DNA of 64,000 bases from a virus, in IMG/VR virus record IMGVR_UViG_3300032093_000002, positions 248,001-312,000 of that record. The stretch is one strand, 5' to 3'. Positions 33,271 through 41,317 of the stretch are shown piece after piece. Both the position numbers and the translations under genes were made by a program. Within the stretch, counting starts at the first letter, position 1. Each line of letters starts with the position of its first letter. The notes beneath the pieces were generated by a model. That model was given only the letters and a program-made list of their open reading frames with translations. It searched no databases and was not told the origin of the DNA.

Positions 33271-33738
33271 TCAAATCATATTTTTTTCCATTAACTTATA
33301 TAGCTCGGTCAGTATGTCCAAGTCAGACTTACTAAAATCTTTTTCGACATCAAAAACATCATTGAGGAATTTGGGTATTGACATTTTTACGTTATCTTGT
33401 TGTTGATTATAAAAACTGTCTGAAAAAAATTCTTTGAAATACTCTTTGTGGTCCCCTTCTCTGTTTATTTTAATATTTTCCGCTAGAAAATTCTCTAATA
33501 ATTTATTCCAACACCACTCGAAATGTTTTTCTTTATCTTCTTGCGAAAGGTAAATCTTAGTTTCACCCTCGGTGTCTCCCATATAAGTGTTGATAATAAT
33601 ATGGTTTAAACTTTTGAATAGGTCACCATATAGCTCAATCTTTTCATAACTCATGTTATGAGTATTGAACCAAATCAAAACTTCATCTTTAGGTATTGTC
33701 TTGGACATCCAATTAAAAAAATTCTCCATAGAGTTCAT
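33271..33738 (-). CDS. hypothetical protein, 155 aa, start codon inside a terminator-like hairpin
   Basis: An acidic helical protein beginning MNSMENFFNWMSKTIPKDEVLIWFN. It has no catalytic motif, and its Trp/Tyr-rich pattern resembles other phage hypotheticals. Its start codon lies in the loop of a 12-bp perfect hairpin followed by six T (33715-33749), so transcription or translation of this gene may be limited unless the hairpin is opened. The 80 nt downstream to the histone-like gene holds no obvious signal. Confidence 0.55.
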   Translation of the reverse strand: MNSMENFFNWMSKTIPKDEVLIWFNTHNMSYEKIELYGDLFKSLNHIIINTYMGDTEGETKIYLSQEDKEKHFEWCWNKLLENFLAENIKINREGDHKEYFKEFFSDSFYNQQQDNVKMSIPKFLNDVFDVEKDFSKSDLDILTELYKLMEKNMI

Positions 33739-33749
33739 CTATGGAGAAT
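33715..33749 (-). terminator. intrinsic terminator or attenuator covering a start codon
   Basis: ATTCTCCATAGA - 5-nt loop - TCTATGGAGAAT is a perfect 12-bp stem, followed by six T on the minus strand. It would end the transcript of the 595-residue gene and at the same time sequester the ATG at 33738. Confidence 0.75.
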
Positions 33750-33777
33750 ATAATAAATTAAATTTCAATGTGAATTT

Positions 33778-35565
33778 TTACTGAGTCTTTCTGTCGTAAC
33801 TAATAAGATTTTTCATCTTTTCCATTTCTTCAGAAATTATTTTTGATTTCTTGTCCTCAGTTGATTCTAATTGGTTGAATATTTTTGCAGATTTTTCAGT
33901 TGATGATTTTATTTTTTTGAGACTTCCAGTTGACTTGGTCTCACCTGCAACGTCTACAGGTTGAGGTTGTCTTTTATAAGATGCGTTTTGTTGTTCTGCA
34001 CCGTATAGGTTGTCCTTATAATTTTTCATGAACTTTTCACCTACCTCACTCGGGACCACGTTACCTAACGCTTTACCATCTTTGTCCTTGACAGCATTAC
34101 CTGTTTTTGAATTTCCTTTCAAATACATTTCGATTTTTTCATCTTCAGGTTTGATTTCATCATAAACAAGATTTGTCATACCAGGGTATGCGAATGCATC
34201 AATATATTCATCGACTGCTTCAGACGGATGATACTTTTTTGTTTTTTCTTTCATACCTGAAAGGTCATAATTACTCTCTGGAAACGCCTCAGGGTTTTCA
34301 CTAAATTCACCATTCGAACCTGATTTGAGATAATCCTTCATTTTTTTCACAACACTCTTAGCATAATCTTCATTTTCTTTTTTCGACGCGTTAAGAGCTT
34401 TCATTGTTTTTTTCAAACCTTCGGGTTCTTTCTTTGAGATGTTTGATTTTTCCTTTTTTTCTTTTTGCTCGATGACAATATTTTCAATCAAATCTATAAG
34501 TTCATTTTCAGTGAAAACGATTTTATTTTCATTTTCCTTTATTCCTTTGAGGGTCAGAACTAAATTAACTTGTTTCAAAGTTTTTAAGTCCGAAGAAGAC
34601 AATTTTTTATCCCCTTCAGCTTTCTTCATTAATTCTTTTTTCAATGATTTCAATTTTGATTGAGGAATTTTCTCATCATCTGGGACATTCAATTTCTTGT
34701 GAAGTGCACCTTTTTTAATATCAGTTTTTTGAATCCATTTTTTTTCAGATTCTTTAGTTTCTTTTTTGTGATTACATTTACAATTCATCATACCACACTT
34801 CGCACACTTCTTACCTTTAGATTCTTTAACATGATATTTTTTTCCATCTACTTCAAAAGAATCTCTTCCGTCTTTTTTAGCATCCGCTAAAGCCCCTGTA
34901 AAAGCATTTCCTTCTTCAGTCTCAGCTTCTTCTTCTAAACCTTTCATGATTCTAATTTTCATTGGACCATATTTGTCCTTATACATGTCGAAAAATTTCT
35001 TACCTTCTTCACCAGGTGCAAACCAATTAGTTTTTTCACCAAATTTTTGGAACATAGGTTCGAACTCATCGTATTCTTCTTCATCAAAATCGAAATCAAA
35101 ATCTCCTATATGAGCTCTATCTTTTTCATCAAACCAACCATGTTCATCGCTAAATGAACCAAATATTTTGTTTTTGAGGTTAGCTTTCATTTTATTGTCT
35201 TCCAATCCTTTACCAACGTAAGTTGGTTCATTCTGAGACAATTCTTCTGCATCCTCTTCAGCCTCTTCATCACCTTCGTAATCACCATGTGTTGATTTAT
35301 CTTTATCATAAAAAAACCATTCATCCATTTCTTCGGTTTCTTTAGTCTCTTTCTTTTTACTTCTTAATTTTTTGAAGTCTGCAGCATCTAATTTACCCTT
35401 TGGCTCTGCAACATCTAATTTCTTTTGACCTCCTTTGAGTCCTTCCTCAACTTCAATTTCCTGCCATTCACCTTTTTCTTCGGTAATTTGTTTAACCTTG
35501 CTCTCGATTTCCTCATTGAGGATTTTAGAAATAAGATTGTCAATATGTTTTTGAAACTTGTCCAT
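33778..35565 (-). CDS. large highly charged internal-type virion protein with WIQK motif and zinc knuckle
   Basis: 595 residues, very rich in Lys, Glu and Asp, mostly disordered or coiled. The N-terminus MDKFQKHIDNLISKILNEE has the hydrophobic-x-E leader. Near residue 260 KCAKCGMMNCKCNHK is a Cys-rich knuckle, followed by KKWIQKTDIKKGALHKKLNV, a motif I know from hypothetical proteins of many environmental phages. Charged proteins of this kind in T4-like phages can be prohead core or packaged proteins. It has a late-type box 16 nt upstream and ends before the hairpin at 33715. Confidence 0.55.
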   Translation of the reverse strand: MDKFQKHIDNLISKILNEEIESKVKQITEEKGEWQEIEVEEGLKGGQKKLDVAEPKGKLDAADFKKLRSKKKETKETEEMDEWFFYDKDKSTHGDYEGDEEAEEDAEELSQNEPTYVGKGLEDNKMKANLKNKIFGSFSDEHGWFDEKDRAHIGDFDFDFDEEEYDEFEPMFQKFGEKTNWFAPGEEGKKFFDMYKDKYGPMKIRIMKGLEEEAETEEGNAFTGALADAKKDGRDSFEVDGKKYHVKESKGKKCAKCGMMNCKCNHKKETKESEKKWIQKTDIKKGALHKKLNVPDDEKIPQSKLKSLKKELMKKAEGDKKLSSSDLKTLKQVNLVLTLKGIKENENKIVFTENELIDLIENIVIEQKEKKEKSNISKKEPEGLKKTMKALNASKKENEDYAKSVVKKMKDYLKSGSNGEFSENPEAFPESNYDLSGMKEKTKKYHPSEAVDEYIDAFAYPGMTNLVYDEIKPEDEKIEMYLKGNSKTGNAVKDKDGKALGNVVPSEVGEKFMKNYKDNLYGAEQQNASYKRQPQPVDVAGETKSTGSLKKIKSSTEKSAKIFNQLESTEDKKSKIISEEMEKMKNLISYDRKTQ

Positions 35566-35581
35566 TATGTGTGTTTTTAAT

Positions 35582-35588
35582 ATAAATA
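35582..35588 (-). promoter_or_regulatory. TATTTAT late-type box upstream of the 595-aa gene
   Basis: On the minus strand GATATTTATATT lies 16 nt before the ATG at 35565; no -33 element is seen. Confidence 0.5.
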
Positions 35589-35591
35589 TCT

Positions 35592-36797
35592 TTATTTTGG
35601 TCTTTTATTAATTTTCTCAAACTCGTGCTCCAATATTGTGATAATAACATTTTCACTGATTTTGAATTTTTTGGAAATTGATTTTATTGCTTCTTTTACA
35701 GACTCATTTTTCGTAATTTTCAAAGCATTTATGTCACCCTGATTACAATATGGGAATTTCGTGCATTTCTTTTTTACTTTTACAAATGAACCACCAGGGA
35801 CTTGGGTTTTCCTACTTGGCCCCCAATCTTTTTTCTTTGTGGATTTAGCCCACATTGCAGGTGTTTCATAACCACCAACTGAACCCGAACCTGTCGCTTC
35901 TTTTGTTTCAGCCTTTTCAATACCATTGAGGCCCATTGCATTTACTGCAATACCCTCTTTAAGTTTTGGAGTTTCAGCAAAACTCTTTCTTAGAAAATCA
36001 CTGTCTTTAAATGCAATAGGACCCGCAAATGCCCCTGATGAACCTGACCCTGTCGCCTCCTTATTTTCAATTTTTTTTCCCAACCCACACTTTTGAAAAA
36101 AGTCATCGTAATCAAACTTTACACCTTCTTTCTTAAATTTTTGAACCATGTTTTTAGCAACCTTCATCTTATTTCCTTTATCATTAATTTGATTCAGAAT
36201 TTCAATGATTCCGTCCACCATATCTTTATCATTACCTTTCAACTCCTTATCTACTTTTTCATTCGTTTTCTCTTTGCCAGGTCTACCCCACTTTCTTTTC
36301 TTGATGTAAGGGTCATCTTTCGTTACATTGGGTAAACCGAAGTTAAACTCCTTATATCCTTGTTTGTATTTCGCTCTCTTCTTAAAATCGATATAGTCTT
36401 TATCGGCTTGTAAATCTGTCGCAAATTGTCTTTTTGCGGTAACTTTATCGTCCTCCTTAGTTTCTATTTTACTCAACTTAGAATAATATTTTGGGTCTTC
36501 ATATAAGTGGTCCATAGCGATTTCTTTGGCCATGTTCTTATCCTTGGTGTGTTCAGTCTCAATTTTGACTCCTTTAAGAAATTCATGTGTAAGTTTTTTG
36601 ACATCAACCTTGTGTTTGTGAGCAATGTCACCCAAACTCATTTTATCTGCCTTACCACCCTCTAGTTTCTCTTCTTTAAATGATTGTTTCAATCTAGTTG
36701 CATCTTTCATAGTTGAGGAATTCAACTTTACATTTGGTTGTGTTGTGAAAGCCTTGTCTATGGCTTTTTTGAATTGTTCTGCAGCATTAAATCCCAT
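35592..36797 (-). CDS. DUF5661-containing charged protein
   Basis: 401 residues. The region at about residues 50-110 (LGDIAHKHKVDVKKL, KGVKIETEHTKDKNMAKEIA, MDHLYEDPKYYSKL) matches DUF5661, in which a helical unit is followed by EHT and DHLxEDPxYY. The rest is Lys-rich and low-complexity, with two similar segments containing ATGSGS (near residues 250 and 305), and a CTKFPYCNQGD motif near the end. Structure or function is not established; the context next to the 595-residue protein suggests a virion or capsid-core role. Confidence 0.65.
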   Translation of the reverse strand: MGFNAAEQFKKAIDKAFTTQPNVKLNSSTMKDATRLKQSFKEEKLEGGKADKMSLGDIAHKHKVDVKKLTHEFLKGVKIETEHTKDKNMAKEIAMDHLYEDPKYYSKLSKIETKEDDKVTAKRQFATDLQADKDYIDFKKRAKYKQGYKEFNFGLPNVTKDDPYIKKRKWGRPGKEKTNEKVDKELKGNDKDMVDGIIEILNQINDKGNKMKVAKNMVQKFKKEGVKFDYDDFFQKCGLGKKIENKEATGSGSSGAFAGPIAFKDSDFLRKSFAETPKLKEGIAVNAMGLNGIEKAETKEATGSGSVGGYETPAMWAKSTKKKDWGPSRKTQVPGGSFVKVKKKCTKFPYCNQGDINALKITKNESVKEAIKSISKKFKISENVIITILEHEFEKINKRPK

Positions 36798-36798
36798 G

Positions 36799-37044
36799 TT
36801 AAGCGTTTTTCAATCTAGGTTCCCAATAACCTCTGTTGGTCCACATGAACTGGTAAAATTCACGGAACATCCTAAGAGTTATATCTTTTATATCACCTTC
36901 GAGTTTTCCTTTTTTGATTTCTTTTCTTATTGTATCAAGAAGTTTATCCTCGAATTGTTTGACAGTATTATTCTGCATAAAGTTTCTAACCTCCTTGCGG
37001 ACTAATGTTTCAATTTCTTTTATTTCTGAATTTGTAAATGCCAT
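36799..37044 (-). CDS. 81-aa helical protein
   Basis: A helical protein (IKEIETLVRKEVRNFMQNN, then FEDKLLDTIRKEIKKGKLEG) ending with FYQFMWTNRGYWEPRLKNA. Short proteins with this C-terminal W-x-x-R pattern sit next to structural genes in several T4-like phages. It is 1 nt from the DUF5661 gene and shares one base with the spanin-like gene. Function unknown. Confidence 0.55.
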   Translation of the reverse strand: MAFTNSEIKEIETLVRKEVRNFMQNNTVKQFEDKLLDTIRKEIKKGKLEGDIKDITLRMFREFYQFMWTNRGYWEPRLKNA

Positions 37045-37454
37045 TATTTGGTTATTAAAAAGAACGTTAATACAGCAATCAGACCTGTGCCAAGGATAGA
37101 ATTGAATTTACTTTTTACTTTCTCTTTCTTCAAATCAAATTCTAATTTTTTTGAATATCTTTCCATGATATCAAACTTTTGTTTCTCAGAATCAATTATT
37201 GTGAGATAATTCGTTTCTTTTGCTCTAAGAATTGTAATAACGCTGTCCTTGAGTCCTACTTTTTTCTCGGTTTCAATAAGTTGGAATTCAGTGAGTTTCA
37301 ATTGTGCCTTTGCAGAATCTCCACTTATTAAGTCTTTCATTATTTGCTTAACCACAGGTAAGGGAAAACACTTTTCAGTCTTACTTGTATCTATCTGTGA
37401 AAAAGCTATCGACTTCACGAGAAGTAAGCTTATCAATATTGCTAATTTTTTCAT
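37044..37454 (-). CDS. secreted coiled-coil protein with C-terminal membrane helix (spanin-like partner)
   Basis: The start MKKLAILISLLLVKSIAFSQ at 37454 gives a perfect signal peptide with a cut before Gln (AFS-Q), typical of Bacteroidota. The mature part has a coiled coil (QLIETEKKVGLKDSVITILR, then KKLEFDLKKEKVK) and a C-terminal hydrophobic segment (GTGLIAVLTFFLITK). It overlaps the preceding coiled-coil membrane gene by 74 nt in another frame, as spanin pairs often do. A role in bridging the inner and outer membranes during lysis is inferred. Confidence 0.5.
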   Translation of the reverse strand: MKKLAILISLLLVKSIAFSQIDTSKTEKCFPLPVVKQIMKDLISGDSAKAQLKLTEFQLIETEKKVGLKDSVITILRAKETNYLTIIDSEKQKFDIMERYSKKLEFDLKKEKVKSKFNSILGTGLIAVLTFFLITK

Positions 37455-37743
37455 GATAAATTTCTTTGACAATTGTTTTTTGATTTTTTATTTTGCCGAT
37501 AGTTTGGTCTACTTTTTCAATTTCATTGTTGAAATCAGAAATCTTGTTTTCCAATTTCAAATTATCTTCGTGAAGTTGCTTAATAACAACATTGAGTGAA
37601 TCAAGTTGTTGTTTTTGGTCGGCAGCCATTTGGACCCTTGGTGTCAGGAAAAATATTAAATAATAAAGGATGAACAATCCGAAAATAACTTTAAGGATTG
37701 TTATGTAATGTTTCTTTAAGAAATTTAGAATTTTACTAATCAT
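37381..37743 (-). CDS. i-spanin-like protein (N-terminal membrane helix plus coiled coil)
   Basis: 120 residues. One N-terminal membrane helix (ITILKVIFGLFILYYLIFFL) is followed by a long periplasmic coiled coil (QKQQLDSLNVVIKQLHEDNL onward) and a basic end. This matches inner-membrane spanins (Rz-like). The overlapping signal-peptide gene and the nearby amidase gene support a lysis module. No sequence family can be named. Confidence 0.55.
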   Translation of the reverse strand: MISKILNFLKKHYITILKVIFGLFILYYLIFFLTPRVQMAADQKQQLDSLNVVIKQLHEDNLKLENKISDFNNEIEKVDQTIGKIKNQKTIVKEIYHEKISNIDKLTSREVDSFFTDRYK

Positions 37744-37744
37744 A

Positions 37745-38326
37745 TTAAATTGGTGATTCTTTTGTTTTCTTTCTACTCGCCAAAACTTTACCCCATTTGG
37801 ATTTGAATTTTTGGTAGAATTGTTGAAGTTTATTAATTAAATCCAGAAATTCTTGGTCAACCTTAACCATTTGTCCATTGATATAAATTCCACTATCTTC
37901 CCCAATTGTGAAGATAAATTCCAAGTCTTCATCAATTAATTTCCCAGACCATTCAACATTATTTTGATAAACATTCAAGACATTGAAATCTACAAGGTCA
38001 GAAACCTCTTCTACGAATTCATCCATGGTTTCTTGGAATGCAACTTTATCGTCTGTTGTAATATCCAATTCACTTCTGTCCTTACCATGAAGGGCTAAGA
38101 TTCCACCTGAAATTCTATATTTCTGAGTTTTGTCTTCAGGTGTTGGTTTTTCACCTTTCTCTTCATCAGAAACCGCAGTATCATATTGATTGTCTCTTTC
38201 AATCCTTTTTTCAAGGTCTTTGGCGACATTGATTTGTGTCTCTTGTTCGAATATCAGTCTCGATTTTTTCAAAAGAGATTTGATTTCATCGTATCTTTCT
38301 TCGTTAAGCATATTGTTCATTTTCAA
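37745..38326 (-). CDS. hypothetical protein, 193 aa, leader-bearing
   Basis: It begins MKMNNMLNEERYDEIKSLLK, again a short hydrophobic leader ending in L-x-E. A helical N-terminal half is followed by a beta-rich half (YRISGGILALHGKDR, FIFTIGEDSGIYINGQMV). A packaged or prohead protein is possible by the leader, but it sits inside the lysis region. It overlaps the amidase gene by 23 nt. No family is recognised. Confidence 0.5.
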   Translation of the reverse strand: MKMNNMLNEERYDEIKSLLKKSRLIFEQETQINVAKDLEKRIERDNQYDTAVSDEEKGEKPTPEDKTQKYRISGGILALHGKDRSELDITTDDKVAFQETMDEFVEEVSDLVDFNVLNVYQNNVEWSGKLIDEDLEFIFTIGEDSGIYINGQMVKVDQEFLDLINKLQQFYQKFKSKWGKVLASRKKTKESPI

Positions 38327-38909
38327 AATATTTTTGTAAGGTCTCGAATTGAAATGAAGGATTTAGGTCCGTATACATTGTGTCGATATTACTCCTTGAA
38401 ATTATTCCCTCCCAATCAGTAATCCCATCGATTTTTGTGTTATGACCTATTGACCTCAGTTTTATGTTAAGCGACTCTCCTAGCATTTTACACAGTTCAG
38501 CTGTTGATTCCATTTGAATGTCAGTGTAAGGTTGCCAAAAAAAGTAGTCTCTCCATTTTTTTTCATAAACCTTGTCATTATAAATACTTCCAATCCAGTT
38601 AATATAATGATTGGTTAATGGTTTCTTTTCCAACCATCCAAGGTTCTCAAGACATATTATGACTGAGTTCTTATTGATTTGTTCCTTAGGAAATATGTTC
38701 GAATGACCTAACTCTGGTAGAAGTTGTAAAACCTCACCCTTTCTTGTTACAACGTAGTTTGGGATTTTATCATATTGTCCATTATATCTAAATTTAAGGG
38801 AGACCAGGAATTCCCCGACCTCCCTTGAAGTATGACATAATATTATTTGATTTTTTTTCTTTTGTTTCCCAATCGGTTTGAAGTTTCCGTATTTTTGGAT
38901 TTTAAGCAT
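38304..38909 (-). CDS. N-acetylmuramoyl-L-alanine amidase-like endolysin
   Basis: 201 residues. The pattern of Amidase_2/PGRP enzymes is visible: IILCHTSREVG (first zinc His), then a strand pair with YVVTRKGEVLQLL, then SVIICLENLGW (Glu), and finally IRSIGHNTKIDGITDWEGI with a second zinc His. These enzymes cut the amide between MurNAc and L-Ala. No signal peptide is present, so release needs a holin. Neighbours are membrane and spanin-like genes, which fits a lysis cassette. Confidence 0.75.
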   Translation of the reverse strand: MLKIQKYGNFKPIGKQKKKNQIILCHTSREVGEFLVSLKFRYNGQYDKIPNYVVTRKGEVLQLLPELGHSNIFPKEQINKNSVIICLENLGWLEKKPLTNHYINWIGSIYNDKVYEKKWRDYFFWQPYTDIQMESTAELCKMLGESLNIKLRSIGHNTKIDGITDWEGIISRSNIDTMYTDLNPSFQFETLQKYFENEQYA

Positions 38910-39621
38910 CTCTTCTCAAATAACTCAATACCTTTTTATTATTAGTTTCTTTAACTGAGGGTGTTTCATCATAAACAATTGGTTCTTGTAGGTTTCCAAA
39001 CTTTTGTTCATTTAGTTTCCTCAGTTCTTCTTCAAGTTTTTTTAATTCATCTTCAGTTGGAGTGAATTTTTCTTTTTCGATTTCGGCCTCTTTCAGTCCA
39101 GCTTGTTTACTCAATTCTTCTATATCCAAGTCGAAATTATTGACCGGTAGTTTTCTTTTTTCTTCCTCTTCGAATTTCACAAGCATGTGTAGGAACGATA
39201 AGGATATCAATGGTAACATACCACCTGCGAACAAAGCCAAGAATCTTTTGTGTCCAACGAGGTCACCAGATTCTACACCTAAAAATGAAACGATGGGGTC
39301 AACCATATCAACCCAATCTTTGAAAGATTCGCTGTTTATATCAATATATTGATATGCAAAAAATATGTTTCCAATGAATTGTATCAACGTAACAATGATG
39401 AATGGGAAATATACTTTTTTACCCATTTGAGCCGCAATTGCGGCTAACGCTGATAAAGCAGCGATTTCAATCCCTATTGAAAGATATATCGACCAACTCA
39501 ATGGATTAGAAATACCATACCAAGTTGTTACGTGAGAAATGGAAACAATAGCAACCGTAATAATCGGAACCAAGAAGGCAACGTATATTAGGGTTTTAAA
39601 GTTTTTTTGTATCCAGTTCAT
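38902..39621 (-). CDS. four-span membrane protein with charged tail (holin candidate)
   Basis: 239 residues with about four membrane helices in the first 150 residues (LIYVAFLVPIITVAIVSI, WSIYLSIGIEIAALSALAAI, FPFIIVTLIQFIGNIFFAYQ, FLALFAGGMLPLISLSFLHM) and a cytoplasmic coiled, acidic tail. Placed between the amidase and a small membrane protein, it may act as holin, but it is larger than most holins, so another membrane role is possible. Confidence 0.5.
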   Translation of the reverse strand: MNWIQKNFKTLIYVAFLVPIITVAIVSISHVTTWYGISNPLSWSIYLSIGIEIAALSALAAIAAQMGKKVYFPFIIVTLIQFIGNIFFAYQYIDINSESFKDWVDMVDPIVSFLGVESGDLVGHKRFLALFAGGMLPLISLSFLHMLVKFEEEEKRKLPVNNFDLDIEELSKQAGLKEAEIEKEKFTPTEDELKKLEEELRKLNEQKFGNLQEPIVYDETPSVKETNNKKVLSYLRRDA

Positions 39622-39902
39622 TATTTTTTATTTAATTTTTTTATTTCTTCTTCGATTTCAGTTTGTCTTCTTACATCAAGAAGTTTTCTATCTGTCGCTT
39701 GAATCATTCTTTTTTCAGCCTCAAGACCTGAAATCTTAAGTTCCTTATTCAACTCGGTTTTAGTATAAGTTGAATCTTTTATTGCTCTTATTTCTGATTT
39801 AATCCTACTTAAATCTCTTGAATCTCCACATCCCTTAAAAAAGGTTAATACCGCAATTACCAATACGATAACTGTGAAATTGTTTTGAATAAATTTTTTC
39901 AT
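39621..39902 (-). CDS. 93-aa membrane-anchored coiled-coil protein
   Basis: One N-terminal hydrophobic helix (NFTVIVLVIAVLTFFKGC), then a Cys and a coiled coil (RIKSEIRAIKDSTYTKTELN onward). The FKGC end resembles a lipobox imperfectly, so it may be a lipoprotein or an i-spanin-like protein. It overlaps the next gene as TAATG and is the first gene of the lysis region after the terminator at 39961. Confidence 0.5.
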   Translation of the reverse strand: MKKFIQNNFTVIVLVIAVLTFFKGCGDSRDLSRIKSEIRAIKDSTYTKTELNKELKISGLEAEKRMIQATDRKLLDVRRQTEIEEEIKKLNKK

Positions 39903-39960
39903 AATTTTATAATTTTAATACAACTTAGATTTATAATTTTAATATCATAAAAATATAAAA

Positions 39961-39981
39961 GGTGTATCTAATAAATACACC
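39961..39981 (-). terminator. intrinsic terminator after the sigma factor gene
   Basis: On the minus strand GGTGTAT - 7-nt loop - ATACACC, followed by TTTTATATTTTT. It separates the sigma/replication block from the lysis genes. Confidence 0.75.
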
Positions 39982-39993
39982 CTTTACCTTTAA

Positions 39994-40791
39994 TTACATG
40001 TAGTCGAACAAACTACCCGTTTCATTCCTAAGTTTTCTGAGGGCTTTTTCTTTGATTTGTCTAACCCTTTCCTTAGTTAAATCAAAGTCATTACCAATAT
40101 CTTCTAATGTTCTTGTTGAGCCAGATAACCCGAAATAATCTTGGATGATTACCTTTTCTCTTTCATCGAGAACATCGAGAAGTGAAAGTAATTTATCTTT
40201 AAGTGTTTGCTCTGAAGAAAGTCCTGAGTCCGCACTTTCAGCATTTGGATTTGGAACAACATCCAAAAGCGTATCTCCCTCTTCGTTAAGTGGGCTATCC
40301 AAGTTCACAATAGATGGTAGGTTGAGAAACTTCTCAGGAAGTTCAGTCCCCACCTTGTCAAGTTCTTTTTTCGCCTTATGTAGTTCTTGAACCACATTTA
40401 CTGGTAGTCGAATTGTTCTAGCATTTTCATTCAAGGATTGAAGTATGGATTGTCTAATCCACCACACAGCGTATGATATGAATCTAAGATTTTTTGACCA
40501 ATCAAAATTCTCAATCGCTTTCATAAGACCATAATTACCTTCAGCGATAAGGTCAGGTAAATCTAACCCTTGGTTTTGATATTGTTTGGAAACAGTAATC
40601 ACAAACCTTAAGTTACCCTCGAGAATTTCTTTTTTTATTTCTTCCTTCTCTTGGATTGAGATTCTACCTGATAACATTTTTCTAGAAAGTTCTCTTTCTC
40701 TCTCTACCGTCATTACCTTAAGTTTTCTTACTTCTTTAAGGTAGGCGTTAATTTCTTCCTGATTAATTGGGATTACACTTTTTTCCTTCAT
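39994..40791 (-). CDS. RpoD-like sigma-70 factor of phage origin
   Basis: 265 residues. Sigma region 2 is clear: NLRFVITVSKQYQNQGLDLP, then DLIAEGNYGLMKAIENF and FISYAVWWIRQSILQ. Region 4 is clear: LDEREKVIIQDYFGL and TLEDIGNDFDLTKERVRQIK, a helix-turn-helix. It is very close in pattern to the short housekeeping RpoD of Bacteroidota, but region 3 between them is shortened and divergent (VQELHKAKKELDKVGTELP). T4 uses the highly diverged gp55 for late genes; a phage-encoded housekeeping-like sigma is unusual. It may direct RNA polymerase to the TATTTAT promoters, or sustain transcription from host-type promoters. Confidence 0.95.
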   Translation of the reverse strand: MKEKSVIPINQEEINAYLKEVRKLKVMTVERERELSRKMLSGRISIQEKEEIKKEILEGNLRFVITVSKQYQNQGLDLPDLIAEGNYGLMKAIENFDWSKNLRFISYAVWWIRQSILQSLNENARTIRLPVNVVQELHKAKKELDKVGTELPEKFLNLPSIVNLDSPLNEEGDTLLDVVPNPNAESADSGLSSEQTLKDKLLSLLDVLDEREKVIIQDYFGLSGSTRTLEDIGNDFDLTKERVRQIKEKALRKLRNETGSLFDYM

Positions 40792-40794
40792 AGA

Positions 40795-41313
40795 TTAATT
40801 TTTACTATAACTCTTTAATATATCTTTTTCGAACTCTGTAAGATTTTCAAACCCTTTGTCAATCATCTTGTCCAAAATTTGGTCTAAGGATGGTTTAGGA
40901 AACAGGTTATTCTTTTCACCCAAAAGTAATGCCACAAAATCGTCATCTTCCTCTTCGTCCATGAAATCTAAATTCCTTTTAATTCTATTAAGGTCGATAT
41001 TCATCTCAACGTCATCACTTGAATTTTCTAAGTCTAAAAGATGACTTTCTATTTCTTTCGGCATAGACAATGTCATATTGTCATGTAATTCTGTCAGAAT
41101 AAATGCTTCGGTTATACCATAGAGAATTCCACGGATGTATTCAAATATTTCACTTTTTTCAACCTCAGAGGCAAAATGGAATATCAAAATACCGTTTGTG
41201 TGTTGGAATTTCATGTGAGGTGAGTCAACAATAGGGGTTAATGATAGTGCTAACTCTTGACACATCTTCTCGTTTTCGAATTTACCAATTACTGATAAAA
41301 TGTATTTTTTCAT
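40795..41313 (-). CDS. hypothetical protein, 172 aa
   Basis: The N-terminal about 90 residues look alpha/beta (SVIGKFENEKMCQELALSL). A very acidic linker (MDEEEDDDFVALLLG) follows, then a C-terminal helical unit, PSLDQILDKMIDKGFENLTE, similar to the ID-x-ILDKI-x-x-G-x-x-SLT segment seen at the end of several Bacteroidota proteins. It lies 3 nt before the sigma gene, probably in one transcript from the promoter at 41318. Confidence 0.55.
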   Translation of the reverse strand: MKKYILSVIGKFENEKMCQELALSLTPIVDSPHMKFQHTNGILIFHFASEVEKSEIFEYIRGILYGITEAFILTELHDNMTLSMPKEIESHLLDLENSSDDVEMNIDLNRIKRNLDFMDEEEDDDFVALLLGEKNNLFPKPSLDQILDKMIDKGFENLTEFEKDILKSYSKN

Positions 41314-41317
41314 AAAG

